Of a stretch of DNA of 64,000 nt, positions 8,561-17,045 are shown piece by piece (the first letter of the stretch is position 1; each line of letters begins with the position of its first letter). The notes under the pieces were generated by a model that had not been told where the DNA came from, did no database searches, and saw only the letters and a program-made list of their open reading frames with translations. Both the position numbers and the translations under genes were made by a program. The stretch is from Bacteroidota bacterium (GTDB lineage Bacteria > Bacteroidota > Bacteroidia > Bacteroidales > FEN-979). The DNA lies in NCBI GenBank assembly GCA_026391835.1, contig JAPLDF010000075.1:310001-374000 (forward strand), in the 5' to 3' direction.

Positions 8561-10075
8561 TTATTTTACGATTCTAAGCAGTTTGCTCCAGCGAATTTTT
8601 CCGTCGAATATTGATTTGTTGGAATCCAGCGAGAGCCATACAAATACTGCCTTGCCAACCACGTGGTCCTCAGGCACAAACCCCCAGTAGCGTGAGTCCA
8701 TTGAATTGTGGCGGTTGTCGCCCATCATCCAGTAATAGTTCATCTTAAAGGTATATGACGAGGACTCCTTGCCGTTGATGAAAATCTTGCCGTCCGTTAC
8801 CTGCAGCTTATTTCCTTCAAAAACGCCGATGATCCTTTTGTAGAAGCAGATATTCTGCATGGTCAGGGGGATGGTCACACCTTTTTTTGGTATCCACACC
8901 GGTCCGAAATTGTCGACATTCCAGGGGTAGATGGAATCATAAGGGAAAATATTCGGATCCCGGGTATCCTTTGGAATGACCATTGGTTCGATGGAGACAA
9001 CATTGTCGTATTGTTTCAGTTTTGAAATGGCCTCTTCCGAGAGTGTCAGTTCATAGGTGCCGTTATTGTCCGTGGAAACGGTTTCCGTGATGTCCAGTTT
9101 TTCAAAATTCTTTTGATTGATCGGACTGCCGTTCGTCTTGACGAGATACCTGAACTGCCTGAGTCCCGGGTTTTGTTCCGGTTTGCCGTTGATGTATACC
9201 ACCCTGTCGATGATGCGGATGGAGTCGCCCGCGATCCCGATGCACCGTTTGATGAAATTCTCGCGTTTGTCAACCGGCCTTGCGATGATGTCGCCAAAAT
9301 ATTGCTTGTTGTTCCACACAGCATCCCTGCCATACATCCTCACCATCTGGTAATAATCTACATTGCTTTGCAGTTTGGAGGAAAGGGTGTCGCCATCGGG
9401 GTAGTTGAATACAACCACATCCATGTTTTTTATGGCGGCCATTCCCGGAAAACGGTAGTAGGGCAGTTTGATCCATTCGAGATAAGACTTGGTGCTTTCG
9501 GTGAGCGGCAGTGTGTGATGGACAAACGGGAACGCCAGCGGCGTATTTGGAACTTTTGGCCCGAAACTCAGCTTGCTCACGAAAAGGTAATCGCCCACCA
9601 GCAACGTTTTTTCCATCGACGAGGTGGGGATGGTGTAGGCTTCGATGAGGAAGATGCGGATGATGCTTGCAGCGATCACCGCAAAGATGATGGCATCAAC
9701 CCATTCACGTACAGCTCCTTTGTGAACCGGCGGCTGCTTGGATGGATCGTAATACTGCTCTTTGGGTGAAAATCCCAGCCACGGGAGATAAACAAAAGGG
9801 AACAACACTCCCAGTGCCTGGTCAAGCAGGCCATATTTTTTAAAGCACTTCACCACTTCAACGACCATCAGCAGGATGACGAATACATTGATAAATGGAA
9901 CCAGCAGGAAAATATACCACCACAAAGGTTTCTTGATGATCTGCAACCATACGTACCAGTTATAAAACGGAACCAGGACTTTCCAGCCCTTTTCACCTGC
10001 TTTTTCAAAGATTCCCCACATGCCGGCGACAGAGAGGATGAAAAATATTACGGTCACAATCAAGTAAAGATTCAT
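8561..10075 (-). CDS. lepB: Signal peptidase I (LepB, long Bacteroidota form)
   Basis: This 504-residue S26 peptidase removes signal peptides from exported proteins. Three N-terminal hydrophobic stretches (about 1-110) precede the membrane anchor and the catalytic region TIPTSSMEKTLLVGDYLFV near residues 148-166, holding the nucleophilic Ser. The general base Lys lies in NFIKRCIGIAGDSI near 273. The box-D/E region MMGDNRHNSMDSRYWG is near the C-terminus. The long insert between the catalytic boxes and the extra N-terminal membrane domain explain the length and are typical for Bacteroidales. Adjacent dapB upstream is the usual order. Confidence 0.95.
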   Translation of the reverse strand: MNLYLIVTVIFFILSVAGMWGIFEKAGEKGWKVLVPFYNWYVWLQIIKKPLWWYIFLLVPFINVFVILLMVVEVVKCFKKYGLLDQALGVLFPFVYLPWLGFSPKEQYYDPSKQPPVHKGAVREWVDAIIFAVIAASIIRIFLIEAYTIPTSSMEKTLLVGDYLFVSKLSFGPKVPNTPLAFPFVHHTLPLTESTKSYLEWIKLPYYRFPGMAAIKNMDVVVFNYPDGDTLSSKLQSNVDYYQMVRMYGRDAVWNNKQYFGDIIARPVDKRENFIKRCIGIAGDSIRIIDRVVYINGKPEQNPGLRQFRYLVKTNGSPINQKNFEKLDITETVSTDNNGTYELTLSEEAISKLKQYDNVVSIEPMVIPKDTRDPNIFPYDSIYPWNVDNFGPVWIPKKGVTIPLTMQNICFYKRIIGVFEGNKLQVTDGKIFINGKESSSYTFKMNYYWMMGDNRHNSMDSRYWGFVPEDHVVGKAVFVWLSLDSNKSIFDGKIRWSKLLRIVK

Positions 10076-10122
10076 ATCCTGGTATTTAATTTAGCTCAGT
10101 TAACGTAAAAACAAAGGTTTTC

Positions 10123-10860
10123 TTATTCGTGATTGTTAAATATTTGTTTCTCAAGGAGGTTTTTCATGTCAAAAAAACCTTTTTTCCCGATAATCCATTC
10201 GGCAGCCATGAGTGCGCCCAGGGCAAATCCCCTCCTGCTTTTTGCCGTATGGATTATTTCAATGCAATCTTCCTCCGATTCGTACCTGACGATGTGGGTG
10301 CCGGGAACATTGTCGGTACGGTATGATTTGATACCAAGCTCTTCGGGGCTTTCAACGGTTTCCTGCACCCATTTTTCTTTGTGTTCAGTATTCCTGATGA
10401 TATCGTTCGCAAGCACAATCGCAGTCCCGCTGGGGGCATCCTGCTTGTAGATATGATGTGTCTCTTCGATGGAAACGGTGTAGTCTTCCCATTTCGACAT
10501 GAGCCTTGCCAGGTAACTGTTCAGATCGAAAAAAAGATTTACCCCGATGCTGAAATTGGGTGCAAAAAACAGGCACTGGTTCCTGTCCAGGCAATCCTGC
10601 CGGACTTTTTCAAGATCGTCGAGCCAGCCGGTGGTACCTACTACAACCGGCATGTTAACGTCAAAGCAGTGGTAGATATTTTCGACAATGCTGACGGGTG
10701 TTGAAAAGTCAATGGCAACATCCGCATCCGAAAGCTGGTTTTCATCATTTTCCCAATCTTCGAGACTGTCGAGGATAGCGACAATTTCGTGACCCCTTTT
10801 CAGTGCCAGTTTTTCAATCTCCTGGCCCATTTTGCCATATCCAAGCAGCGCAATCTTCAT
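10123..10860 (-). CDS. dapB: 4-hydroxy-tetrahydrodipicolinate reductase
   Basis: The 245-residue enzyme reduces the product of DapA in lysine and diaminopimelate synthesis. GYGKMGQEIE (7-16) is the dinucleotide-binding loop. The catalytic and substrate-binding motif is THHIYKQDAPSGTA near residues 133-147, and the ending includes SRRGFALGALMAAEWIIGKKG. It lies between lepB and the DUF5683 gene in a conserved Bacteroidota order. It is preceded by an unusually good Shine-Dalgarno sequence, AAGGAGG, at 10867-10873. Confidence 0.96.
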   Translation of the reverse strand: MKIALLGYGKMGQEIEKLALKRGHEIVAILDSLEDWENDENQLSDADVAIDFSTPVSIVENIYHCFDVNMPVVVGTTGWLDDLEKVRQDCLDRNQCLFFAPNFSIGVNLFFDLNSYLARLMSKWEDYTVSIEETHHIYKQDAPSGTAIVLANDIIRNTEHKEKWVQETVESPEELGIKSYRTDNVPGTHIVRYESEEDCIEIIHTAKSRRGFALGALMAAEWIIGKKGFFDMKNLLEKQIFNNHE

Positions 10861-10866
10861 GTTTTT

Positions 10867-10873
10867 TCCTCCT
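10867..10873 (-). promoter_or_regulatory. Perfect Shine-Dalgarno sequence before dapB
   Basis: On the minus strand AAGGAGG ends six bases before the dapB ATG at 10860. Most genes in this window lack such a sequence, as is usual for Bacteroidota, so this one stands out. Confidence 0.6.
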
Positions 10874-10880
10874 TGAGTTA

Positions 10881-11453
10881 TCAGAAATGCAGGCAGAGCT
10901 TCAACCCTCCCGCCGGCTTGTACCCGAATCCGGAAGGCAGCAATGCCGGCTCGACCTTCATCGACAGGTTATCACTGATGTTAAACGTATACAGATGTGC
11001 ATCCACAGTGGCATCAAGAATGTTGAGGGCATACCACACAACCGTAAGCAGGATGCTGATTTCGAGATTTCTCCGGTAATATTCGCGGGTAGTAAGAAGT
11101 TCCTCTGTCGTATATTGATGAACAAGGTCACTATATGAGCCATACAGGGAACCCTGGGCGGATTCAATATAGGCACATTTGAAACTGATATATTTATCGG
11201 CATTGGTATAGATAAAGTAGGTCATGAGCCCGAATCCGGCATAGATAACGGGCACTTTCCAGTACTTCTTGTTATAAACCTGTCCCAAACCGGGTAAACA
11301 TACCGACATGAGGGTTGCTTTGGTGGGGGAGTGTTCCTTTTCGCGGGTGGAGTCGGGTACCTCGGCCGTAGCTTTTTCAGGTTGTGAAAAAACCATGGCA
11401 GGGTGGGCCAGGATGATGATGAAAAATAACGAAAAAGGAAGGAAAGCCTTCAT
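10881..11453 (-). CDS. DUF5683 domain membrane protein
   Basis: This 190-residue protein has a signal peptide (about 1-23), a short charged linker, and the DUF5683 core starting at ATLMSVCLPGLGQVYNKKYW, with two hydrophobic segments (VPVIYAGFGLMTYFIYTN and ISILLTVVWYALNILDATVD). The function of the family is unknown. It is characteristically found between parB and dapB in Bacteroidota, as here. The stop of parB and the start of this gene abut (11454/11453), so translation is probably coupled. Confidence 0.85.
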   Translation of the reverse strand: MKAFLPFSLFFIIILAHPAMVFSQPEKATAEVPDSTREKEHSPTKATLMSVCLPGLGQVYNKKYWKVPVIYAGFGLMTYFIYTNADKYISFKCAYIESAQGSLYGSYSDLVHQYTTEELLTTREYYRRNLEISILLTVVWYALNILDATVDAHLYTFNISDNLSMKVEPALLPSGFGYKPAGGLKLCLHF

Positions 11454-12344
11454 TTAAGAATCAAGTTTGGAGATGATCCTGTCGAAATCCTCAGCCGATT
11501 TGAATTCAATGATGATTGTTCCGGCGCCCCTGCTGTTTATTTTTAAGTCAACTTTTGAAAGAAGCCGTTGATGAAGCGCTGATTTGGCTTTCTCATATTT
11601 AACGGGAAGACCTGCCCCGGGTGATGACGGTGTTTTTTTCTTTCCAAGGTTCCTGACCATCTCTTCAACTTCCCTGACAGATGATTTTCTTTCCAGTATC
11701 TTTTTCAGGATCAAAAGCTGCGACTGCTCCTCCGGCACATTGATGATGGCACGGGCATGGCCCATGGTGATAAGGTTGTCGCGCACGGCTACCTGGATTT
11801 CAGTCGGAAGTTTAAGCAGCCGGATATAGTTTGCAATGGTCGACCTGTCTTTCCCCACCTTCTGGCTCAAATCTTCCTGTTTGATGCGGCACTCTTCGAG
11901 CAGGCGCTGGAAGCTGATGGCAATTTCAAGGGGATTGAGGTCCTCCCGCTGGATGTTTTCAACCAGGGCCATCTCGAGCATCTGTTCGTCGTTGGCAAGC
12001 CGCACATATGCAGGCACCTGTGTCAAACCGGCAATATCGGATGCTTTCAGGCGGCGTTCGCCCGAAATCAGCTGGTATTTATTATGGCCGATCCTGCGGA
12101 TGGTAATGGGCTGAATGATGCCATGTTCGCGGATTGAAGCTGCAAGTTCGCGAAGTTCATTTTCATCGAAATGGGTTCGCGGCTGAAACGGATTGGGTTC
12201 GATCTGTTCAATGCGAATCTGGGCAATATACTCCGCCGTGTATTCTCCGGAAATTTCTTTCTGGGGATTTTCAGTTTCTGGATTATCCAGCAATGCACTG
12301 AGGCCTCGCCCCAAGGCTTTCTTTTTCCCGTGAATGTCAGACAT
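11454..12344 (-). CDS. parB: Chromosome-partitioning protein ParB/Spo0J
   Basis: The 296 residues start with the classic KKALGRGLSALL peptide. They continue into the ParB CTPase domain: RIEQIEPNPFQPRTHFDENE at about 45-64, LISGERRLKASDIAGL near 92-107 and MALVENIQREDLNPLE near 124-139. A helix-turn-helix (QEDLSQKVGKDRSTIANYIR) recognises parS. A C-terminal dimerisation domain follows. With ParA it segregates the replication origin. It overlaps parA by eight bases. Confidence 0.97.
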   Translation of the reverse strand: MSDIHGKKKALGRGLSALLDNPETENPQKEISGEYTAEYIAQIRIEQIEPNPFQPRTHFDENELRELAASIREHGIIQPITIRRIGHNKYQLISGERRLKASDIAGLTQVPAYVRLANDEQMLEMALVENIQREDLNPLEIAISFQRLLEECRIKQEDLSQKVGKDRSTIANYIRLLKLPTEIQVAVRDNLITMGHARAIINVPEEQSQLLILKKILERKSSVREVEEMVRNLGKKKTPSSPGAGLPVKYEKAKSALHQRLLSKVDLKINSRGAGTIIIEFKSAEDFDRIISKLDS

Positions 12345-13140
12345 CGATCTCTTTTTCTTTGTTCGTCAGCCTCGTAAGGTCATTGTTTTGAAGGATTTCC
12401 CGGGCCAGGTTTAAATAGTTGATCGCTCCCGAACTGTTGATATCATGCAGCATGATGGTCAGTCCAAAACTTGGTGCTTCGCCCAGCTTGGTGTTCCGGT
12501 TGATAATCGTCCGGAAAACCATTTGCTGAAAGTGGACTTTCACCTCTTCAACTACCTGTTTTGCAAGACTCAGACGGTTATCAAACATGGTAAGCAGGAT
12601 CCCTTCGATATCGAGGTCGGGATTTAATCTTGATTGAACAATTTTTATGGTGTTCAACAGTTTCCCAAGGCCTTCCAGTGCGAAATATTCACACTGGACA
12701 GGGATGATCACCGAATCGGCAGCCGTGAGGGAGTTGACCGTGATCAGCCCCAGCGAAGGGGAGCAATCTATAATGATGAAATCGTAATCATCTTTGATCC
12801 CTGCAATTACCTTCCGCATCATCTTTTCCCGGTTCGGAAGGTTGATCATTTCGATTTCTGCCCCCACCAGGTCAATATGGGCTGGCAGAAGATCAAGGTA
12901 AGGCGTGGTGGTGTTCAGGATGATATTCTTTGCCTCCACATCATCGATGATGCATTCATAGATGCTGGTTTTGATATTCCTGGGATCAAAACCCACACCG
13001 GATGTGGCATTTGCCTGAGGGTCGGCATCAATGATGAGTGTCTTATGCTCCAGTACGGCAAGTCCCGCAGCCAGGTTAATGGCTGTGGTGGTTTTGCCTA
13101 CACCTCCTTTTTGATTTGCAATCGCAATTACTTTACCCAT
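12337..13140 (-). CDS. parA: Chromosome-partitioning ATPase ParA/Soj
   Basis: This 267-residue ATPase has the deviant Walker A motif KGGVGKTT at 11-18, DADPQANAT near 39-47, and Walker B FIIIDCSPSLGL near 120-131. Its length and the overlapping parB identify the chromosomal type I partition system. A -7 box (TAATTTTG on the minus strand, 13162-13169) lies about 22 nt upstream, and a cluster of REP-like palindromes lies just beyond it. Confidence 0.97.
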   Translation of the reverse strand: MGKVIAIANQKGGVGKTTTAINLAAGLAVLEHKTLIIDADPQANATSGVGFDPRNIKTSIYECIIDDVEAKNIILNTTTPYLDLLPAHIDLVGAEIEMINLPNREKMMRKVIAGIKDDYDFIIIDCSPSLGLITVNSLTAADSVIIPVQCEYFALEGLGKLLNTIKIVQSRLNPDLDIEGILLTMFDNRLSLAKQVVEEVKVHFQQMVFRTIINRNTKLGEAPSFGLTIMLHDINSSGAINYLNLAREILQNNDLTRLTNKEKEIDV

Positions 13141-13161
13141 GTGGTATTTTAAACAAGTTCA

Positions 13162-13169
13162 CAAAATTA
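13162..13169 (-). promoter_or_regulatory. Probable -7 box for parA-parB operon
   Basis: TAATTTTG on the minus strand fits TAnnTTTG and lies 22 nt upstream of the parA ATG. Confidence 0.45.
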
Positions 13170-13257
13170 CACCGAATTGGCAACACCCGGAAAAATGTTG
13201 AAAAGTTTTTAACAATAAAAAAAACTGCCCGGGAGGACAGCTGGTTGAAAAATGGTC

Positions 13258-13432
13258 AGGATACTGAGCGCAACCCGGATACTGAGCGAAGTCGAAGTAT
13301 CCGGAACTTCAGAACGAATCCATTGGCACCCTCCGGGGCCCTTCGGCTCCGCTCAGGGCCCGGTTGGCTCCGCTCAGGGCCCCTAACGTGCACTGAGCGC
13401 AGTCGAAGTGCAAGCCAACGTACCCCAGGTGA
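13258..13432. repeat. Cluster of REP-like palindromes (GAGCGnAGTCGA and GGCTCCGCTCAGGGCCC types)
   Basis: Two hairpin elements share the core GAGCG(A/C)AGTCGA: one at 13277-13302 with 7-bp arms GGATACT/AGTATCC, and one at 13389-13412 with 6-bp arms TGCACT/AGTGCA. A partial third core is at 13264-13272. Between them GGCTCCGCTCAGGGCCC occurs twice (13345-13361 and 13366-13382). The cluster fills the gap between the PUR-like gene and parA. Confidence 0.85.
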
Positions 13433-13816
13433 TCAGTTGCTTTCTGAATCCCCCGACAGATCTTCAAATTCGATAGACCTGGAGGCAGTGATCATACCGT
13501 CCGCATCGACATCATGAATGGTTTCTGCCAGGCTTTCGGGCCGATCAGGGGCCTTGCCGGTACGGATGAATTCAACGACGTCACTCAACCCGTTGGCGAA
13601 TTTGTCAAAGTCCTCCTTGTAAAGAAACAATTTGTGCTTCTCATAAAAAAACTTGCCTTGTTCATTGTTGAACCGTCTTTTGCTTTCCGTTATGGTAATA
13701 TAATACTCTTCACCAACGGTAGCCTTTACATCAAAAAAGTAGGTTCGCTTACCCGCACGTATGGCTCGTGAAAAAATTTCTTCCCGGTCCCGATCTTTAT
13801 TGTCAATTTCTTCCAT
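13433..13816 (-). CDS. PUR-alpha-like DNA/RNA-binding protein (DUF3276)
   Basis: The protein of 127 residues carries the single PUR repeat region REEIFSRAIRAGKRTYFFDV, then EEYYITITESKRRFN and FFYEKHKLFLYKEDFDKF. This is the Bacteroidota DUF3276 family related to eukaryotic Pur-alpha, which binds purine-rich single-stranded nucleic acid. I chose the ATG at 13816 rather than 13855, because a TATTTTTG -7 box at 13867-13874 would leave almost no leader for the earlier start. The C-terminal 30 residues are acidic. Its cellular role is not established. Confidence 0.82.
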   Translation of the reverse strand: MEEIDNKDRDREEIFSRAIRAGKRTYFFDVKATVGEEYYITITESKRRFNNEQGKFFYEKHKLFLYKEDFDKFANGLSDVVEFIRTGKAPDRPESLAETIHDVDADGMITASRSIEFEDLSGDSESN

Positions 13817-13866
13817 CCTGCAGTCTGTTAAATTTAGTGCATCAACATCGTTCATTTCAGCGGAGG

Positions 13867-13874
13867 CAAAAATA
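13867..13874 (-). promoter_or_regulatory. Probable -7 box for the PUR-like gene
   Basis: The minus strand reads TATTTTTG, matching TAnnTTTG. It lies in the divergent gap shared with nusB and supports the shorter PUR-like start. Confidence 0.4.
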
Positions 13875-13912
13875 AAAATATTATTTGAATTAAATTTTAT
13901 TTCTTATTTCCG

Positions 13913-13920
13913 TAGCTTTG
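13913..13920 (+). promoter_or_regulatory. Probable -7 box for nusB
   Basis: TAGCTTTG fits TAnnTTTG, 49 nt before the nusB ATG. A TTTG occurs at 13884-13887 but at a longer spacing (25 bp) than the usual 19 or so. Confidence 0.45.
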
Positions 13921-13969
13921 CAAACGTTATCAAGTCAATTTTATTCATGTTCTTTTTCATATATTTTTA

Positions 13970-14932
13970 ATGCTAGGCAGAAGACATTACCGGATCAAAG
14001 TACTTCAGGCATTGTATGCTTATTTTCAAGGGGGAGAGGCCAGGATAGAGATTGCTGAGAAAAATCTTCTGAACAGCCTTGATAAGGTTTACGAGCTTTA
14101 TTTCCTCCAATTGTCCTTCCTTCTCGAGGTCATTCATTTCTACCGGTTCAGGATGGAGGAGTCCAAGACCAAATTTTATCCCACACCCGACGAAGTCAAC
14201 CCAAGCTATAAGTTATCGGAGAACCGTTTGATCATGCAGTTGCAGCAAAACCTGCAGTTGACAGATCAAATGGTAAACTACAGGATTTCCTGGACCGAAG
14301 AGCAGGAGATGGTCAGGAAGGTATACCAGAAATTGAAGGCAAGCAAGGACCTTGCTGATTACCTCGCTTCCGGGGTGAGTTCCTACCGCGAAGACCAGGA
14401 TTTCCTGGAGAAGTTGTTCCGGAAATTTGTTGCCAAATCCCCTGATTTGCAGTTCTATTTTGAGGAAAGAAATATTTTCTGGGAAGACGATTTTGAGGTG
14501 GCAGCCGTATTTGTCATCAAAACCATCAAACTCATGTCTGAATCATTCGGTGAGCGCGAATCTCTGTCAGGGCTTCTCACGAAAGGCCTTGATGACGACC
14601 CCGACGACGACAGGAGATTTATTCTCGATCTTTTCAGGAAAACGATCATGAACAGCGAAGAGTCCGACAAACTCATCGACGCCCGCACCCGCAACTGGGA
14701 ACTGGAACGGATCGCCCTTACCGACATCCTGCTGATAAAAATGGCCCTGACCGAACTGACCAGTTTTTCCCAGATCCCGGTTAAAGTGACGATGAATGAA
14801 TATATTGAGATCTCAAAGCAATTCAGTTCGCAGAAAAGCAAACTCTTCATCAATGGAATCCTTGACAAACTGGTATCGGATCTGACAGAAGAAAAAAAGA
14901 TCCGCAAAACCGGAAGAGGATTGATGACATAA
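13970..14932 (+). CDS. nusB: Transcription antitermination factor NusB (long form)
   Basis: The 320-residue protein is about twice the length of the E. coli NusB, as usual in Bacteroidota. The start (MLGRRHYRIKVLQALYAYFQ) resembles the canonical NusB N-terminus. The recognisable C-terminal half contains ERIALTDILLIKMALTEL, PVKVTMNEYIEISKQFSSQ and SKLFINGILDKL (about 245-305). NusB with NusE/S10 binds boxA RNA and keeps RNA polymerase in antitermination mode on rRNA operons. The middle helical insert has no match I recognise. An octamer array follows the stop. Confidence 0.93.
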   Translation: MLGRRHYRIKVLQALYAYFQGGEARIEIAEKNLLNSLDKVYELYFLQLSFLLEVIHFYRFRMEESKTKFYPTPDEVNPSYKLSENRLIMQLQQNLQLTDQMVNYRISWTEEQEMVRKVYQKLKASKDLADYLASGVSSYREDQDFLEKLFRKFVAKSPDLQFYFEERNIFWEDDFEVAAVFVIKTIKLMSESFGERESLSGLLTKGLDDDPDDDRRFILDLFRKTIMNSEESDKLIDARTRNWELERIALTDILLIKMALTELTSFSQIPVKVTMNEYIEISKQFSSQKSKLFINGILDKLVSDLTEEKKIRKTGRGLMT

Positions 14933-14933
14933 T

Positions 14934-15016
14934 ACCCTGTCACCCTGTTACCCTGTCACCCTGTTACCCTGTCACCCTGTTACCCTGTCACCCTGTCACC
15001 CTGTTACCCTGTCACC
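14934..15016. repeat. Octamer tandem array (CCCTGTCA/CCCTGTTA)
   Basis: About ten copies of CCCTGTYA, mostly alternating C and T at the seventh position, begin a few bases after the nusB stop and end about 85 bp before porQ. There are no spacers, so this is not a CRISPR array. Confidence 0.95.
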
Positions 15017-15099
15017 TTTTATAATTTCCAACGAATTTTCCCCCGCATCTAAAATAATTCAATTGGTTTTTCGTTAAGAAAATACATAAAAAAACAACC

Positions 15100-16164
15100 G
15101 TGAGCCGCACTCTACGAAAAATCGCTTTCTTTTTTCTTCTGTCAGGACTTTTTATCCTTTCCGCATCAGCACAGATCGGTGGTGACGGAACCTATAAATT
15201 TCTCGGGTATTCCAATTCCGCACGCATTGCCGCACTTGGAGGCAATTTCCTGGCCATTGATGACAATGATGTCACACTGACCCAGGCAAATCCTTCGCTC
15301 ATCAGTCCTGCAATGAACAACAACCTGGCGCTGAGCTATGTGAATACGCCCGGCGGAATAAACTACGGGTTTGTGGCCTACGCCCACGATTTCGGCAAAG
15401 TGGGTTGTTTTGTGGGGAATTTCCAGTTTCTCAACTACGGCACGTTTACGGGCGCGGATGCGGCCGGCAACAAAACCGGCGATTTCTCGGCTGGTGAATA
15501 TGCGCTGAATGTAGGCTGGGGAAGAAGATTGTCACCCGTGTTTTCGATCGGGGCAAACGGGAAGCTGGTCTATTCCCAGCTTGAAACCTACCGGTCATTT
15601 GGCATTGCGGTTGATGTTGCCGGTACCTATACGTCAAAAGACCAAACGTTTACAGCCTCATTGGTTGGCCGCAACATCGGTTCTCAGATCGTACCTTACC
15701 TGCCGGGAAAATATGAGCCTCTTCCGTTTGAACTGCAGATCGGGTTGTCGCAGAAGCTTAAACATATTCCTTTGCGCTTTTCAGAGTTGCTCACCAACCT
15801 GCAAAAATGGGACCTCACCTATTTTGACCCGGGTGATCCCGCCAACACTGCCGACCCCATCTCGGGACAGGTGAAGGAAAAGACAGGTGCGGCAAAGTTC
15901 GCCGACGGGCTGATGCGCCATGTTGTGCTGGGTGCCGAACTCACCATCGCAAAAGTGCTTGCCCTGCGTATCGGTTACAACTACCAGCGCCGCCAGGAAC
16001 TGAAATTGTCAAACAAATCGGGGCTGACCGGCTTCTCCGCCGGGGCAGGCTTGCGGGTTAAAATGTTCAACCTGAGCTATGCCCGTTCCTCCTACACGGC
16101 CGGCATCGCGAAAAATTATATCACTGTCGGGGTAAACCTCCAGGAATTTATTAAAAAACAATAA
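15100..16164 (+). CDS. porQ: Type IX secretion system protein PorQ
   Basis: The 354-residue protein starts at GTG and has a signal peptide ending ASAQ near residue 25. The mature protein begins with the PorQ signature GGDGTYKFLGYSNSARIAAL and continues ALGGNFLAIDDNDVTL, NPSLISPAMNNNLALSYVN and the C-terminal YITVGVNLQEFIKK. It is a predicted outer-membrane beta-barrel of the PorV/PorQ fold, which works with the T9SS attachment machinery. A T9SS-sorted protein is encoded at 56181-58139, consistent with a functional system. The next gene is ispH; the cytidylate kinase gene often found between them is absent. Confidence 0.88.
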   Translation: MSRTLRKIAFFFLLSGLFILSASAQIGGDGTYKFLGYSNSARIAALGGNFLAIDDNDVTLTQANPSLISPAMNNNLALSYVNTPGGINYGFVAYAHDFGKVGCFVGNFQFLNYGTFTGADAAGNKTGDFSAGEYALNVGWGRRLSPVFSIGANGKLVYSQLETYRSFGIAVDVAGTYTSKDQTFTASLVGRNIGSQIVPYLPGKYEPLPFELQIGLSQKLKHIPLRFSELLTNLQKWDLTYFDPGDPANTADPISGQVKEKTGAAKFADGLMRHVVLGAELTIAKVLALRIGYNYQRRQELKLSNKSGLTGFSAGAGLRVKMFNLSYARSSYTAGIAKNYITVGVNLQEFIKKQ

Positions 16165-16166
16165 GG

Positions 16167-17045
16167 TTGCAGGTCACCATCGATTCACATTCCGGCTTTT
16201 GCTTTGGCGTGGTACATGCCATCGAAACCGCCGAACGTGAACTCCTCGAAAAGCCAATACTCTACTGCCTGGGCGACATCGTTCACAACAACATGGAAGT
16301 GAACCGCCTGAAACAAATGGGGCTGGTCATCATCACCCATGAAGAATTTGAAACCCTCCATGATTGCAAGGTGCTGATCCGGGCACACGGGGAACCACCC
16401 GGAACTTATAAAACTGCACTTCAGAACCGCATTACCCTTGTTGATGCCTCCTGTCCGATTGTGCTGACCCTGCAAAACCAGATACACCGCGGTTACCTTG
16501 AAATGCTGCCGAAGAAGGGCCAGATCGTGATCTACGGAAAAGAAGGCCACGCCGAGGTCAATGCCCTGATGGGGCAGACCAAAGACACCGCCATCGTGAT
16601 CGGCGGAACAAACGACCTGGCAAAGATAGACTTCACCCGCCCGGTAAGGCTGTATAGCCAGACCACAAAAAGTGTGGAAGGTCTTCATGAAATAGCCTCA
16701 ATGATCAGGGAACGGATGGAGCAGGTTTCAAATGGCCATCCTGTTGACTTTGAATGGAGTGACAGCATTTGCCGGCAGGTTTCAAACCGGTCGGTTCAGC
16801 TGACGGAGTTTGCGGCCCGTTTTGAGGTGGTTGTATTTGTGAGTGGTTTGAAAAGTTCAAACGGGATGGTGCTTTACAATGTGTGTAAAAGTGTAAACCC
16901 CCTCACATACCTGGTATCCGGTCCCGGCGACGTGGACAGGAAATGGTTTGAAAAGGTGCAAACCGTTGGAATATGCGGTGCAACCTCCACCCCGGGGTGG
17001 CTGATGGAAGAGGTCGCACAGGAAATTCAGAAAATCAATGACTGA
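16167..17045 (+). CDS. ispH: 4-hydroxy-3-methylbut-2-enyl diphosphate reductase
   Basis: The 292-residue enzyme of the non-mevalonate isoprenoid pathway starts at TTG, two bases after the porQ stop. The three [4Fe-4S] cysteine ligands are visible: C12 in SGFCFGV, about C96 in DASCPIV and about C201 in DSICRQVSNRS. The ending GICGATSTPGWLMEEV is typical. It makes IPP and DMAPP. It overlaps recF by eight bases. Confidence 0.96.
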   Translation: MQVTIDSHSGFCFGVVHAIETAERELLEKPILYCLGDIVHNNMEVNRLKQMGLVIITHEEFETLHDCKVLIRAHGEPPGTYKTALQNRITLVDASCPIVLTLQNQIHRGYLEMLPKKGQIVIYGKEGHAEVNALMGQTKDTAIVIGGTNDLAKIDFTRPVRLYSQTTKSVEGLHEIASMIRERMEQVSNGHPVDFEWSDSICRQVSNRSVQLTEFAARFEVVVFVSGLKSSNGMVLYNVCKSVNPLTYLVSGPGDVDRKWFEKVQTVGICGATSTPGWLMEEVAQEIQKIND

